Positions 49,796-59,565 are shown, counted from the stretch's first letter. The stretch: 64,000 nt of DNA from Blautia faecicola (GCF_004123145.1 NZ_SDKC01000001.1:3195501-3259500); one strand, 5' to 3'. Notes: generated by a model from the letters alone, not told the origin. Numbers and translations are program-made.

Positions 49796-52126
49796 TTATG
49801 CTTCGCCTGGTTTGGTTGTCATCAGTTTATAAAGTTTCGTGTTCTTAGGGAATTTGTTTGCAAACGGTACAAGCGAACTTCCCACCTTGATAAGTCCGTG
49901 TCCTGCTTCCACATTCGTGATATAGGACATCTGGAGGTCAGAAATATTCAGAAGTTTTGCAAGCTCAAGCCTGTCTGTGGAAGCCTGATTCAGCATAATG
50001 ATGAACTCTGAGTTTGCAAGCATTGTTCTCGCTGTGTGGCTCTGCAAAAGGTCATCGACATTCTGAGTGATTCCACTTGCGTATGCACCGTATTTTCTCA
50101 CACGCTTCCACAAGGTAAAGAGGAAGTTTGCAGAGTATTCGTGCTGGAACAGAAGATAAATCTCATCAATGAAGATAAAGGTGTTCTTACCCTTTGCACG
50201 GTTCTGTGTGATACGGTTCAGGATAGAGTCAAGGACAACAAGCATACCAATCGGCATAAGCTGTTTACCCAAATCAAGAATGTCATAGCAGATAAGGCGA
50301 TTATTGGTATCCACATTCGTCTGCTTTGCAAAGGTATTCAGAGAACCGTGTGTGAAAAGTTCAATGGCAAGTGCCAGTTCCTTTGCTTCCGGTTCGTCCT
50401 GCTGCAAAAGTTCTGCCCTGAAATCCTGCAAGGTCGGTATATGTCCCTGATAGTCATTCTGCTGATAACTGCGATACACGCTTGCCGTGCAACGGTCAAT
50501 GATAGACTTCTGCTTCGCTCCGAGATTTGTTCCTCCGATAAGCTGTTCACAAAGGGACATAATAAACTCGGATTTCAAAATGACAGGGTTTGCACCGTCG
50601 CCGTAATCCTTATTCATATCCATTGCATTGATGTGATTGTCGGAAGTAGCAGAAATATTGATTACCTCTCCGCCCATTGCATTGACAAGCTGTGAATACT
50701 CTCGCTCAGGGTCGATGATGATAATATCTGCGTCTGAAGAAAGCACCTGATTGATGATTTCTCCCTTTGCCGCAAATGACTTACCGCCACCAGATACACC
50801 GAGAATAAAGGAGTTACCATTCAAAAGTTGCTTACGGTCTGCGATAATCATATTTTTGCTGATAACATTCTGACCGTAATAGATACCGTTCTCGTGGAAA
50901 ATATCCTGCACCCTGAATGGGATAAATACCGAAAGGCTCTCTGTTGTAAGTGTTCTGAAGGCATCAATCTTTCTTGTTCCAAACGGCATTACCGTGTTGA
51001 GTCCATCTACCTGCTGAAATCTCAGTGTTGCAAACTGGCAAAGATGTTTTCTTGCTGTGGTAAGCAACGCTTCCGTATCATTCTCAAGCTGTTCCTTACT
51101 GTCTGCTGTAATAACCATTGTGATAACAGCGAACATCATTCTCTGGTCACGGGTCGTAAGGTCATCGAGGAACTCTTTCATTTCTTTCTTCTGCTGCTCC
51201 ATATCATACGGAACAGTTGCAGAGAAGTTGTTATTGGCATTCTGCCTACGCTGCCAGTTTGTGATATTGGTTTCCACACCAAGCAGACGGTTTTCTGCTT
51301 CCTTTACTGCTTCATCAGTCGGAACAGGAACAATATCAATAGACATCATCAGATTTCTGTTCATATCCGTAAGTTCCGCTACCATACTGTCCTTGATATA
51401 GGACGCATATTCACGAAGAAAAAGGACTCTTCCATAACGGTTTCCCATCTTGAAATAGTCCTTTTCAAATTCCATTGTGTCGGGGCAGATATAATCCTTA
51501 AAATCGTGTCCCTTTTTTCTTGTTTCCTTAATATCAAAGTGAAAAGAACTTTCTTCTCCCACACGATAGAAGTCGTGGAAAATACGAAGTCTTTCGTCTG
51601 TTTCCAGTTCCACACACTTACTTCCAAGCCTGCCGAAGTGAGCAATCAAATCTGCACCGACACGGGCAAAATAAGTTCTTGCGTCCTCCACACTCTTTTT
51701 GTTGATGGAAATGGTAATATACTTATCCTGAACAATGGAGTTTGCACCCGTTGCCTTATCAAGAAGCATTTTGTTGTATTCTTCTCGATACTCGTCCAGA
51801 TTATCTCCGGTTGTCGGAATAAGGATTGTCTGCTCAAAATCCAGTCTGTTGAGCCGACGATTATTGATTGTGATTTTTGTCGTTGCACCACTGTCAAGAG
51901 AGTTCAGAAGTTCGGAATATTCAAGGAACATCGCTTCCTTATCCTCACGGCTCGCCACTGCATAGTTAATATCTGTAAAGCGGTAGGTCTTTGAATATTT
52001 ATCCTTTCCCACTTTGAAAATGCCATCATCAAAGATAGCTGCTACGGGAATCACGTCCTGCACCCCTTTCGGTACAACAAATTTTTCTTTATCCTGCTTA
52101 AACAGGTTCGTAAGAGTCTTAATCAT
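49796..52126 (-). CDS. virB4: VirB4-like conjugal transfer ATPase
   Basis: A 776-residue ATPase of the type IV secretion system. It has an N-terminal VirB4 domain, Walker A in GVSGGGKSFAAK (about residue 440), Walker B in FIFIDEIYLLF and a motif region SGITQNVDDLL. It powers assembly of the mating channel. It overlaps the PrgI gene by eight bases. Confidence 0.95.
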   Translation of the reverse strand: MIKTLTNLFKQDKEKFVVPKGVQDVIPVAAIFDDGIFKVGKDKYSKTYRFTDINYAVASREDKEAMFLEYSELLNSLDSGATTKITINNRRLNRLDFEQTILIPTTGDNLDEYREEYNKMLLDKATGANSIVQDKYITISINKKSVEDARTYFARVGADLIAHFGRLGSKCVELETDERLRIFHDFYRVGEESSFHFDIKETRKKGHDFKDYICPDTMEFEKDYFKMGNRYGRVLFLREYASYIKDSMVAELTDMNRNLMMSIDIVPVPTDEAVKEAENRLLGVETNITNWQRRQNANNNFSATVPYDMEQQKKEMKEFLDDLTTRDQRMMFAVITMVITADSKEQLENDTEALLTTARKHLCQFATLRFQQVDGLNTVMPFGTRKIDAFRTLTTESLSVFIPFRVQDIFHENGIYYGQNVISKNMIIADRKQLLNGNSFILGVSGGGKSFAAKGEIINQVLSSDADIIIIDPEREYSQLVNAMGGEVINISATSDNHINAMDMNKDYGDGANPVILKSEFIMSLCEQLIGGTNLGAKQKSIIDRCTASVYRSYQQNDYQGHIPTLQDFRAELLQQDEPEAKELALAIELFTHGSLNTFAKQTNVDTNNRLICYDILDLGKQLMPIGMLVVLDSILNRITQNRAKGKNTFIFIDEIYLLFQHEYSANFLFTLWKRVRKYGAYASGITQNVDDLLQSHTARTMLANSEFIIMLNQASTDRLELAKLLNISDLQMSYITNVEAGHGLIKVGSSLVPFANKFPKNTKLYKLMTTKPGEA

Positions 52127-52484
52127 TTGACTTCAATACCTCCTTCTGTTTCTGTTCAATGCTTGGCTTCATCAGTTCGTAATACACATTGGTGGAGTGG
52201 AACACCAGCTTCTTCGGCATTAAAAGCTCCGCCTTTATCCACGCATAGATTGCTTTTTCTGCGGTCATACCGTTGTACTTCACAAAACCAAGTGCCGCAA
52301 ACGGAGCAGCACCCAAAATGCACACCCACGATACGGTTTCCGTGCCAACATACGGTCTGAGCAAGAAATACAGTCCTACTGCAACGCCACAAGCGAGAAC
52401 AGAAAAAATGAACTGTCTGAGCGACAGTCCAAAAAACATTGACTCTGTATAATTTCTGATTTCTCGGTTAATTTTTACTTCCAT
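52119..52484 (-). CDS. prgI: PrgI family transfer protein (VirB3-like)
   Basis: A 121-residue protein with two membrane helices (about 20-65) near the N-terminus: RNYTESMFFGLSLRQFIFSV, then LRPYVGTETVSWVCILGAAP. PrgI proteins take the place of VirB3 in Gram-positive systems and always precede VirB4, as here. Confidence 0.88.
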   Translation of the reverse strand: MEVKINREIRNYTESMFFGLSLRQFIFSVLACGVAVGLYFLLRPYVGTETVSWVCILGAAPFAALGFVKYNGMTAEKAIYAWIKAELLMPKKLVFHSTNVYYELMKPSIEQKQKEVLKSND

Positions 52485-52605
52485 ATCTGTTTCCTTTCCT
52501 GCGGTTTCGGTCTTTCTCCCTCACGCATTTATCATTCAGGCAAAAGACTTTGCCTTTTCGTTTACCGCCATAGTAAACGCATTTCTTACAATCTCTTTGG
52601 TTCAT
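52468..52605 (-). CDS. Small Cys-rich protein (45 aa)
   Basis: MNQRDCKKCVYYGGKRKGKV, then FCLNDKCVREKDRNRRKG: four cysteines in a CxxC-13-C-4-C pattern suggest one zinc site, and the tail is strongly basic. AGGAG lies before ATG 52605 and the end overlaps the PrgI start by 17 bases. It is too short for standard gene finders but is clearly in the operon. Confidence 0.65.
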   Translation of the reverse strand: MNQRDCKKCVYYGGKRKGKVFCLNDKCVREKDRNRRKGNRYGSKN

Positions 52606-52619
52606 CTCAAAATCTCTCC

Positions 52620-53456
52620 TTAAAGTCCCATCATCTCTCGGATAATACGGTCAGACATTTTTACTGCACCGACAAGAACAAGCATATTAAATACCAATTC
52701 CCCGATATATGCCCACACCTGCGTAACTGCTGTTGCATCAGGATTCACTACTGGTGGCGATGAAGCAAATACGGAGAAAATAATACAAGCAAGTACAATG
52801 ACTGCTCCTTCAAGCAGAACGGCACAATAGCTCTTGATAAAACTCTTGCCTACATTCTGTGTCGGTTCTCCTGCAAATGTGGAAAGTGGTATCGGTGCAA
52901 GTGCTGTGTACATATAAAGTTTGAAAAATCGTCCATACACTGTCATTATCAGAATGAACGAAAGCACTGTGATAAATAATCCTCCGATAAGCGTTACCGC
53001 CCACAAGGGAATACTCTCGAAAAATCCGCAATCTTCTATGGTCGTTACCATCTCTGCGGGCAAGGTCGTCTGTTCCGGAGTTCCAAATCCGGCAGCATTC
53101 ATAATGGTTGAAATTGTCCCTTGCACGATATTAAATAGTGCAAGCATAAGCTCCATTCCGTATGTGATAACTCCTTTCGCCAATGCAAAACGAACAAAGA
53201 GTTTTAAAGCGTGTTCCGGTTTCTTCACATCTGTAAAACTTCCGCAGGTCTTTACCATACCTATCACAAAAAACAATACAAGTAAGGCAAGCCCGATAGC
53301 CTGAACCGCACCATTGATGTCAACGATAACCTTCCAGATATTCCCGCCCTTAAAGTTCTGCGGTGTAGTTGTGATGAGCGTCCATATTTCCGACAGTTTT
53401 TCATTCCAAGTTTCAAGGGCATTTTCAAGATTTTGAACTACCCAGTTATCACTCAT
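52620..53456 (-). CDS. TrbL/VirB6-like membrane protein
   Basis: A 278-residue protein with about six membrane helices (IGLALLVLFFVIGMVKTCGS, LIGGLFITVLSFILIMTVYG, YTALAPIPLSTFAGE). The layout and place between Maff2 and PrgI fit the VirB6/TrbL inner-membrane component of the mating channel. GGAGG precedes ATG 53456. Confidence 0.85.
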   Translation of the reverse strand: MSDNWVVQNLENALETWNEKLSEIWTLITTTPQNFKGGNIWKVIVDINGAVQAIGLALLVLFFVIGMVKTCGSFTDVKKPEHALKLFVRFALAKGVITYGMELMLALFNIVQGTISTIMNAAGFGTPEQTTLPAEMVTTIEDCGFFESIPLWAVTLIGGLFITVLSFILIMTVYGRFFKLYMYTALAPIPLSTFAGEPTQNVGKSFIKSYCAVLLEGAVIVLACIIFSVFASSPPVVNPDATAVTQVWAYIGELVFNMLVLVGAVKMSDRIIREMMGL

Positions 53457-53529
53457 TCAAAGCACCTCCTTACAATTAAGAGGTGTACCTTAACTTGGCA
53501 CACCCCTCGATAACTGTGTAACTCTTATC

Positions 53530-53892
53530 TTAGCCTGTGATAAGAGTAAGGATTTCTTTCGCAAAAGTGATAATGACACCACCCGCAAGAGTCAGGAAGC
53601 CATTGGCTCTCTGAGAAGGGTCGTGAGATTTGAGTGAAAGACCGACCTGCACGATACCAAAGCCAAGCAAAATCATACCGATGGCACGGATAAGTCCGAA
53701 GATAAAATCGGACAGATTATTTACTACGGTAAGCGGGTCATTCGCTGCAAATGCAGTCGTTGTCATTCCAAGTGCCAACGCACCGACAATGACCATTGTG
53801 CAGTAAGCACGGAAGCCTTTCTTAACCTTTCCGGTCATAGGCAGTTTCTTCGTTTCCTGAATGTCAGTTGCTTTTTTCTTAAAAATAGTCAT
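53530..53892 (-). CDS. Maff2 family membrane protein
   Basis: A 120-residue protein with a signal-like first helix (residues 28-49, ending AFAAND) and two further helices. The motif IRAIGMILLGFGIVQVGLSL is typical of Maff2, a small protein always found between VirD4 and the VirB6-like gene in Tn1549-type ICEs; the size and topology suggest a VirB2 pilin-like or channel role. A weak hairpin lies between it and the next gene. Confidence 0.85.
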   Translation of the reverse strand: MTIFKKKATDIQETKKLPMTGKVKKGFRAYCTMVIVGALALGMTTTAFAANDPLTVVNNLSDFIFGLIRAIGMILLGFGIVQVGLSLKSHDPSQRANGFLTLAGGVIITFAKEILTLITG

Positions 53893-53911
53893 AGTTGAAT
53901 ACCTCCAAAAT

Positions 53912-55720
53912 TTAATTTGTTTGATTGTTTATGAACAGAGCTTCCATCTCCTCATCGGAAAGAAGTTCCCAGTTCGTTTCTTCCATTTCCTTTTCAGGAA
54001 GTGTTGCAGGGTCAATGTCCCAAATGGCAATCGAAGCAATATCTTTTGTGACTTCTCCGTGCTTATAAGGACTTGCCTTTCCGTCTGTGGTAAGTGCCAC
54101 ATTTGGGTGTTTCATAATGTCATATTTGAAATCCATAATGGGTCTTTCCCCACGGATAAATAAAATAGCGTACTGATTATCGAGCATACGCACCTCATCA
54201 GGGGTAAGTAACTCTCTGCCGCTAATCTGATAGTTGGTGGAATAATTACCGCTTCTTCCGGTACTCTTTCCGAACGTGTTGGTATCAATGGTTTCCTTGC
54301 CCAACAGCTCCGACACATATTTATGGGTTGACTGCTCATTTCCACCAAGGTAAAGAAATTCGTCGCAGTTACCCACAATGCTCTCCCACTGTTTTTCAAA
54401 CAAGGCTTTAAGCTGTGCCAAGTTCTGTAAGATGATACTTACCGATACCCCACGGGAACGCATAACCGACAGTATCTTGTCGAAGTCGTCCGGCAGTGAA
54501 ACATTGGCAAATTCGTCCATCATAAAATGAACAGGCATCGGCAGACAACCGCCGTGGATATGGTCGGCTGCATAAAACAACTGCTGAAAGAGCTGTGTGT
54601 AAAGAATGGATACCAAGAAGTTGAAACTAGAGTCGTTATCCGGTATCAGTGCAAACAGTGCCACCTTTTTCTCTCCGAGTGACTGTAAATCCAGTTCATC
54701 GGCAGAGGTAAGAGCAGCAAGACTTTCCAAGTTAAACTTTTCAAGCCTTGCTGCAAGGGTTATCTGTATGGATTTTAATGTTTTGGAAGAACCGGAATGA
54801 TAAGAGTGGTAATACTTCAAAGCAATGTGGTCAGGATTATCTATCATCAAATCCGAAAACAGATTATCAAGCGGAGAAGGACTTGGGTCGTCCTCGTCCT
54901 CAATCGCCCCGGCTCTGAGCATTTCCATTACCATCGCAAAATTCTGTTCTTCCGGCGGTGCTTCATAATGCAGATAAAATACAAGTGCAAGCAGAAGCAT
55001 TGACGCTGCCGTATCCCAAAATGGGTCATTGCTCTGTGAACCTTTCGGAGTGGTACTCTTAAAAAGATTGGTTACGAGCTTCTGCACATCATTGTCATTC
55101 TGCAAATAAACAAAAGGATTGTAACAATGGCTTTTCTCCATTGAAATCAAATCAAGCACACGCACTTCGTAACCTTTCTTCTCAAGAAGATGTCCCGTAT
55201 CTCGCAGGATTTCCCCTTTCGGGTCTAATATCACATAGCTGTTTCTTGCAGCGTTCATAATATTAGGCTTTGCATAAAATCTTGTCTTACCTGCACCGGA
55301 GCCACCGCACACAAGCGTATTCAGATTTCGTCTGTGCTTCTTGGCATTAAGTCCAATGCACACATTCTGAGTCATCAGCTTATTTTCTGACAGCGGCTTT
55401 TGTCGGTACTTTTTATCAATGGCTCTGACATTGCCCCATTTGGCAGAACCGTGTTCCTCTCGTCTGCGGTAATTCTTTCTTGTTGAGAAATAAATCCCGA
55501 TACCCATTCCATAGCATAAAAGTAAAATGAGGACAGTTTTCAGGCTGTCCCCACATAATTTTATGGAAAATGGATTATCAAAGAGTGTCGCAAGATTGGC
55601 TGCTATCTCCGGCAATCCTCCGCTTATGGAAGGTGCAATCAGAAGTGCCAGCCATATGACCGGAACGATACCGACAATGGATAAAATAATGGCAGTCTGC
55701 CTGTCATTATCTCGCTTCAT
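53912..55720 (-). CDS. VirD4/TraG-type coupling protein
   Basis: A 602-residue type IV coupling ATPase with two N-terminal helices (about 12-32 and 55-80), Walker A in VCGGSGAGKTRFYAKPN (about residue 140) and Walker B in HFMMDEFANV. It links the relaxase-DNA complex to the channel. ATG 55720 (AAGGA nine bases upstream) is chosen over the TTG 18 bases before it. Confidence 0.95.
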   Translation of the reverse strand: MKRDNDRQTAIILSIVGIVPVIWLALLIAPSISGGLPEIAANLATLFDNPFSIKLCGDSLKTVLILLLCYGMGIGIYFSTRKNYRRREEHGSAKWGNVRAIDKKYRQKPLSENKLMTQNVCIGLNAKKHRRNLNTLVCGGSGAGKTRFYAKPNIMNAARNSYVILDPKGEILRDTGHLLEKKGYEVRVLDLISMEKSHCYNPFVYLQNDNDVQKLVTNLFKSTTPKGSQSNDPFWDTAASMLLLALVFYLHYEAPPEEQNFAMVMEMLRAGAIEDEDDPSPSPLDNLFSDLMIDNPDHIALKYYHSYHSGSSKTLKSIQITLAARLEKFNLESLAALTSADELDLQSLGEKKVALFALIPDNDSSFNFLVSILYTQLFQQLFYAADHIHGGCLPMPVHFMMDEFANVSLPDDFDKILSVMRSRGVSVSIILQNLAQLKALFEKQWESIVGNCDEFLYLGGNEQSTHKYVSELLGKETIDTNTFGKSTGRSGNYSTNYQISGRELLTPDEVRMLDNQYAILFIRGERPIMDFKYDIMKHPNVALTTDGKASPYKHGEVTKDIASIAIWDIDPATLPEKEMEETNWELLSDEEMEALFINNQTN

Positions 55721-55910
55721 CTGAGCGTTTCCTTTCAATCACTTTGAACTTTTTCAATGGGGCATTTCCGACTTTTACAAGCAGGTCGTCTACTGCGTCT
55801 GCGGACTTGCCTTCCTCCATCAACTTTGTTTTCTCATCGTTTAAGGAGCGAATGACAACACCGTGTTCATAATCGTCCAAAGCAATGTGGTAGAGTTTTT
55901 CTTTTTCCAT
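55707..55910 (-). CDS. Small hypothetical ICE protein (67 aa)
   Basis: A charged, helical protein MEKEKLYHIALDDYEHGVVI with the basic end VIERKRSDEAR. No family recognised, but such a gene is regularly placed before the coupling protein in Tn1549-like elements. It overlaps the coupling protein gene by 14 bases and follows the ArdC-like gene by 12. Confidence 0.65.
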   Translation of the reverse strand: MEKEKLYHIALDDYEHGVVIRSLNDEKTKLMEEGKSADAVDDLLVKVGNAPLKKFKVIERKRSDEAR

Positions 55911-55922
55911 ATCTGCCCTCCG

Positions 55923-56807
55923 TTATCTCTCATAGTCCTTTGAACGCTCCTGCTTCTTGCGGAACATTTCATCAGAGATATGACTGTGAATTTCTGCCAT
56001 TGCATTTCGTGTCTTGGAAAGCTCCGCACGGATTTCTTTCGGCTCTTTGGAAGCCAGTCCCTCCGGAATACGGTTAATTGCAAAATTCTGTGTATCTACG
56101 CCATACTTCTTGCAAATCATATATCCGATACACACTGCCTGAAAGCCCATATCCCTGCGGCTGTAACTTTCGCTGTTGATGGAAAGCTGTGCGTGTCCAA
56201 GTTCCTGAGCGACACACTGAGCAACTGCTACGCTGTCGCCCACATTACGCTTCACATACAAGGTCTGCTTTTCATTATTATAGAAAGCTGCCATATTCGG
56301 ATACGGAAGTTCATCGGTTGCCGCAACCTCCACCGGAGATACATCAAGCATTGTCGTGATAAGTGCTTTCGGGTCACGGTTTGCTGATACTGCCGGAGCT
56401 TTTCTTCCATTTGTCTGCGTAACATCAAATACCTTTTTGACATTGTAGGAAATACCCGGAGAACCATCTGCTCTTGTGTATTCCACTGGTTCAAGGATAG
56501 AAATACTCTTTGCCCCTTTGGTAATCTTCACATTGTCCTTACCCCAATCATCAAAATCTTTAAGCTGTGTCGCCTGCGGATACTGACTGTAAATAAGGAG
56601 AGCATTTGCTGCGGAATATCTGTCCATTCGACTCTGCGTATCAAGAAAGTTCTTGAACTTCTCAGGGTCACTCACAATCTCACGGGCAGCATCATCAATC
56701 ATCTGATAGACTTTTTCTTTTTCTGCTCGCTTCTTTTCTGCATACTCCTCTTTGGATAATCTTGGCTGATTACCGCCAGCCTTTGCGGGTTTGAAATCAT
56801 TTGTCAT
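55923..56807 (-). CDS. ArdC-like antirestriction/ssDNA-binding protein
   Basis: A 294-residue protein. The N-terminal part (about 25-130: FLDTQSRMDRYSAANALLIY and FDDWGKDNVKITKGAKSI) is the ArdC-type single-strand DNA-binding domain; the second part resembles a zincin peptidase with VAQELGHAQL near residue 210 in place of HExxH. ArdC proteins protect incoming DNA from host restriction. Here the metal site is altered, so protease activity is doubtful. Confidence 0.8.
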   Translation of the reverse strand: MTNDFKPAKAGGNQPRLSKEEYAEKKRAEKEKVYQMIDDAAREIVSDPEKFKNFLDTQSRMDRYSAANALLIYSQYPQATQLKDFDDWGKDNVKITKGAKSISILEPVEYTRADGSPGISYNVKKVFDVTQTNGRKAPAVSANRDPKALITTMLDVSPVEVAATDELPYPNMAAFYNNEKQTLYVKRNVGDSVAVAQCVAQELGHAQLSINSESYSRRDMGFQAVCIGYMICKKYGVDTQNFAINRIPEGLASKEPKEIRAELSKTRNAMAEIHSHISDEMFRKKQERSKDYER

Positions 56808-56813
56808 AGTGAA

Positions 56814-57608
56814 TTACCTCTCTTTTGTTTTGGGTTTCTTCTTCGGCTGACGGTGTACCGTCTGACCGTTTTTCTGCTGCGGCTTCTTGCCGTCTTTCTT
56901 AACCTCCGGCTCTTTACGCTCTGCTTCTTTTTGCTGTTTTGCCTGTGCCTTGTAACGGTCAAGTTTCTCTTTGACCGATGGCTTTTCCACTGGCTTTGCA
57001 ACACCCTTATCAGATTGCGTTTCTACCGGCTCTGAGTTTTGCCTTGACAGAGGGCTTTTGTCTGTTTTGGCGACTGAGGGGTTTGCGTTTGCTCGCTCCT
57101 CTTTCTGCATTGGATTTCTGACTGCTTCTTCCATAATGATTTCACTCTTGGATTTGGTCGGCTTTTCTTTCTCAACCGCTTCACGGTCTGCAATAGCCTT
57201 CTCTGCTTCACTGACAATCGAAGCCTTATCCACCTTGCCAAGTTCAAATCTTTCAACGATACGCTGAATTTTAGAAGCGTCCTCTGCTCTTGCAATAATA
57301 TCTACCGGAGCGTTCTCTCCCTTTGTGTTCTTATCTCTGAGGACACAATAAAGAACGCCATAGCGTTTTGCCTGTTCGGTAAACTTCTTCAAATCCTTTT
57401 GCGGAATGGAAAAGACTTTCAGCTCCTTGCCTGACTTAATCATATTGGTAAGCCTTGCTTTGCCCTTCGTCTTTTGTTCCTGCTTCAGAACCGATACCAA
57501 AAGCAATGCAATATTCTTCGCCGCCGAACCGCTTAATCTTGCAGCAACTTCAAATCCTTCAAGCGAAAGCCTAACGACCTGCTCTGCTGCGTCACCACCG
57601 TTGTTCAT
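56814..57608 (-). CDS. PcfB-like (DUF3801) transfer protein
   Basis: A 264-residue protein: N-terminal DUF3801 domain (VVRLSLEGFEVAARLSGSAA, YGVLYCVLRDKN) of about 120 residues, and a long basic Lys/Gln/Pro-rich disordered tail. PcfB of pCF10 is an accessory that links relaxase and coupling protein. ATG 57608 follows AGGAG and overlaps the relaxase gene by 17 bases. Confidence 0.85.
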   Translation of the reverse strand: MNNGGDAAEQVVRLSLEGFEVAARLSGSAAKNIALLLVSVLKQEQKTKGKARLTNMIKSGKELKVFSIPQKDLKKFTEQAKRYGVLYCVLRDKNTKGENAPVDIIARAEDASKIQRIVERFELGKVDKASIVSEAEKAIADREAVEKEKPTKSKSEIIMEEAVRNPMQKEERANANPSVAKTDKSPLSRQNSEPVETQSDKGVAKPVEKPSVKEKLDRYKAQAKQQKEAERKEPEVKKDGKKPQQKNGQTVHRQPKKKPKTKER

Positions 57609-58977
57609 AGCGTGATTTCTCCTTTCTCTGCTGTTTTTGTTCCTCTGTTTCGATATGCTCAAGATTTTCTTCCATAACCTTTGACCTCTCCGCAATATCC
57701 TCGCAGAGTTTTACTTCCCGTCGGAGTTTTTTCAATTCTCCATTGATAGAAGCGATTTCATCTTTTGCCGCCTGAAGCTGACCATCATCAATATTTGTTC
57801 TTATCTTTTTTCGGAGATGTGTTCTTCCGGCAATCAGATTTTTCATCTGCTCCTCTAAAGAAGTCTTATATGAAAAAAGCTGTTCGTCCGTGGAAATATT
57901 TTCTCGTCCGAGCAGCCTTACTTCATCAGTAATCTTATCGAGCTTCATCAAATCATCTTTCAAAAGATAATGAAGCCTTGCGTTATTCTGTTTCTTATAC
58001 TTTGGCAGATAACCGAGTCTGTAACAGTAATACAGATACAGCCCATAAAGTCCGCCTTTCTTTTTCAGCTTCTGCCCTCTGGTCTGCATACGATACTGTC
58101 TTGGCTTATAAATCGCCCTCTGGAACGGCTCAATCTCTGCCCATCTGTCACGATTTTCTTTGATACGCTCTACAATCCGGTCATTGGTATAATCTGCTCC
58201 GAGATTTTTCAGTCGTATCGGCTTATCGTATCCCTTTGGAATGACTGTCCAGTATTTTCGGCTTGGACTTAGGTTATAGGCATATCCCATTTCCTTGAGA
58301 GCAAACTGAAATTCTTTCAGGGTCTTGCTGTGGTCGATAGCATAATCAATGGCTTCTTTTGCAACCGAGTAGCGTGTCGGCATACCTGCCTTTTCTTTCA
58401 TCGTCAGATAATCCGACTGCTTACTGCGGTTCGGATTCGGGTCATAGTAAAGTCCGTACTTCTCACAAATCCGGTCTGCAACTTTTCGGAATTTGAACCA
58501 TGCTTTTTCCTCGCCCCACAAATGTTTGCCATCGACAAACGAAATAGAGTTGATGACAAAATGGCAGTGCAGATGCTTTGTATTCAGATGGGTTGTCACA
58601 ACAACCTGAAATCTTTTACCCCACACTTCATTTGCAAATTCCATTCCGATTCTCTGTGCCATCTCAGGAGATATATCTGTTTCCTTGAAACTCAAATATC
58701 CGTGATAGGCTTGGATACCGTCTGTCTTTTGGTACTGTTCCTTAACCGTTATGAACTGTTCACGGGCAATCGCCACATTACAGTTGATACCCTCAACATA
58801 AAATTCTCGCTCTGTTTTTTCTTCATCCTTTGCATAAGCAATAACATCAGCAAGAGCCTGATACTGTTCCGGTGAAAACTCCCTTTTGATATTTGCAGAA
58901 GTCTTTTCGGGATTGGTTGCATAGTCAATGACCTGACCGAGCCTTTCTGTTACCGACCACAACTTTGTTACTGCCAT
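57592..58977 (-). CDS. Relaxase (MobA/VirD2, MOBP type)
   Basis: A 461-residue nickase that cuts oriT and stays bound to the transferred strand. It shows an early Tyr (VIDYATNPEKT), the metal-binding histidines in HLNTKHLHCHFVINS and a long basic helical C-terminus. ATG 58977 overlaps mobC by ten bases. Confidence 0.93.
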   Translation of the reverse strand: MAVTKLWSVTERLGQVIDYATNPEKTSANIKREFSPEQYQALADVIAYAKDEEKTEREFYVEGINCNVAIAREQFITVKEQYQKTDGIQAYHGYLSFKETDISPEMAQRIGMEFANEVWGKRFQVVVTTHLNTKHLHCHFVINSISFVDGKHLWGEEKAWFKFRKVADRICEKYGLYYDPNPNRSKQSDYLTMKEKAGMPTRYSVAKEAIDYAIDHSKTLKEFQFALKEMGYAYNLSPSRKYWTVIPKGYDKPIRLKNLGADYTNDRIVERIKENRDRWAEIEPFQRAIYKPRQYRMQTRGQKLKKKGGLYGLYLYYCYRLGYLPKYKKQNNARLHYLLKDDLMKLDKITDEVRLLGRENISTDEQLFSYKTSLEEQMKNLIAGRTHLRKKIRTNIDDGQLQAAKDEIASINGELKKLRREVKLCEDIAERSKVMEENLEHIETEEQKQQRKEKSRYEQRW

Positions 58978-59309
58978 TTCATTTCGCTCTGATTTGGACG
59001 AAGATATGTCCTCTCAATCTCTGACTGGAACTTATTCCACTTTGCAGCTTCATTCTTCAGCATAGGTGCGTCAATGAAACCAAGTGTATTCGCTTTGGCA
59101 GCAAGCTGATTGATGTTATTACCGATAGAGGAAAGTTCCCTCATCACATCATAGAAACGGTCATCGGGTTTCTCTTTCGGTTCGTAACCTCTGATAAGTA
59201 AACGGATAAGTCCTGCTTCGGAAAGACAAGCCTTCTTTGCCTTTGCTGCCAAATCCTGTGCTTCCTTGCGGTTAAAGCGTACAATCTTCTGAATGTTTCT
59301 CTTTCTCAT
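58968..59309 (-). CDS. mobC: MobC family relaxosome protein
   Basis: A 113-residue protein with an N-terminal ribbon-helix-helix (IQKIVRFNRKEAQDLAAKAK, LSEAGLIRLLIRGYE) and the MobC end (MRELSSIGNNINQLAAKANT). It helps the relaxase melt oriT. GGAAGA precedes ATG 59309. Confidence 0.92.
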   Translation of the reverse strand: MRKRNIQKIVRFNRKEAQDLAAKAKKACLSEAGLIRLLIRGYEPKEKPDDRFYDVMRELSSIGNNINQLAAKANTLGFIDAPMLKNEAAKWNKFQSEIERTYLRPNQSEMKWQ

Positions 59310-59430
59310 AATCGGTATCTTCCTTTCTCTTTACTCTGCAATCTTTGTTAATCTGGAATAAGCACATCATCGTAACGCCAAGACAACTGTCGAGCAGTGT
59401 TCCGGCGGCAATAAGTAATAACTCTCTCAA
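59272..59430 (-). CDS. DUF3789-like small membrane protein (52 aa)
   Basis: From TTG 59430 (AAAGGAG upstream) to 59272, overlapping mobC by 38 bases. The product has one membrane helix (LLLIAAGTLLDSCLGVTMMC) followed by LFQINKDCRVKRK, the pattern of DUF3789 proteins found in this place in Tn1549-like elements. Function unknown. Confidence 0.65.
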   Translation of the reverse strand: MRELLLIAAGTLLDSCLGVTMMCLFQINKDCRVKRKEDTDYEKEKHSEDCTL

Positions 59431-59456
59431 ATCAAGTTCTCCTTTCTCACGGGGTA

Positions 59457-59553
59457 TTAGGGGCAACCCCTAACGAGCCTTTTACCGTTTGGGAAACTGT
59501 GTTTATCCAAATGGTCTGCTCGCTAAGAATAAACATCTCCTCCGGGTTGCCCC
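59457..59553. other. Candidate origin of transfer (oriT)
   Basis: The only sizeable gap in the mobilisation module. It has a perfect hairpin TTAGGGG-CAA-CCCCTAA (59457-59473), and the part GGGGCAACCC (59460-59469) is repeated in inverse as GGGTTGCCCC (59544-59553). Position directly upstream of mobC and relaxase and the nested inverted repeats are typical of oriT. The nick site cannot be named. Confidence 0.45.
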
Positions 59554-59565
59554 GTTCTCGGTCTA

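Noticed and set aside
50828-51994. A 388-codon plus-strand frame
   Set aside because: Antisense to virB4, which has intact Walker motifs. No start signal.
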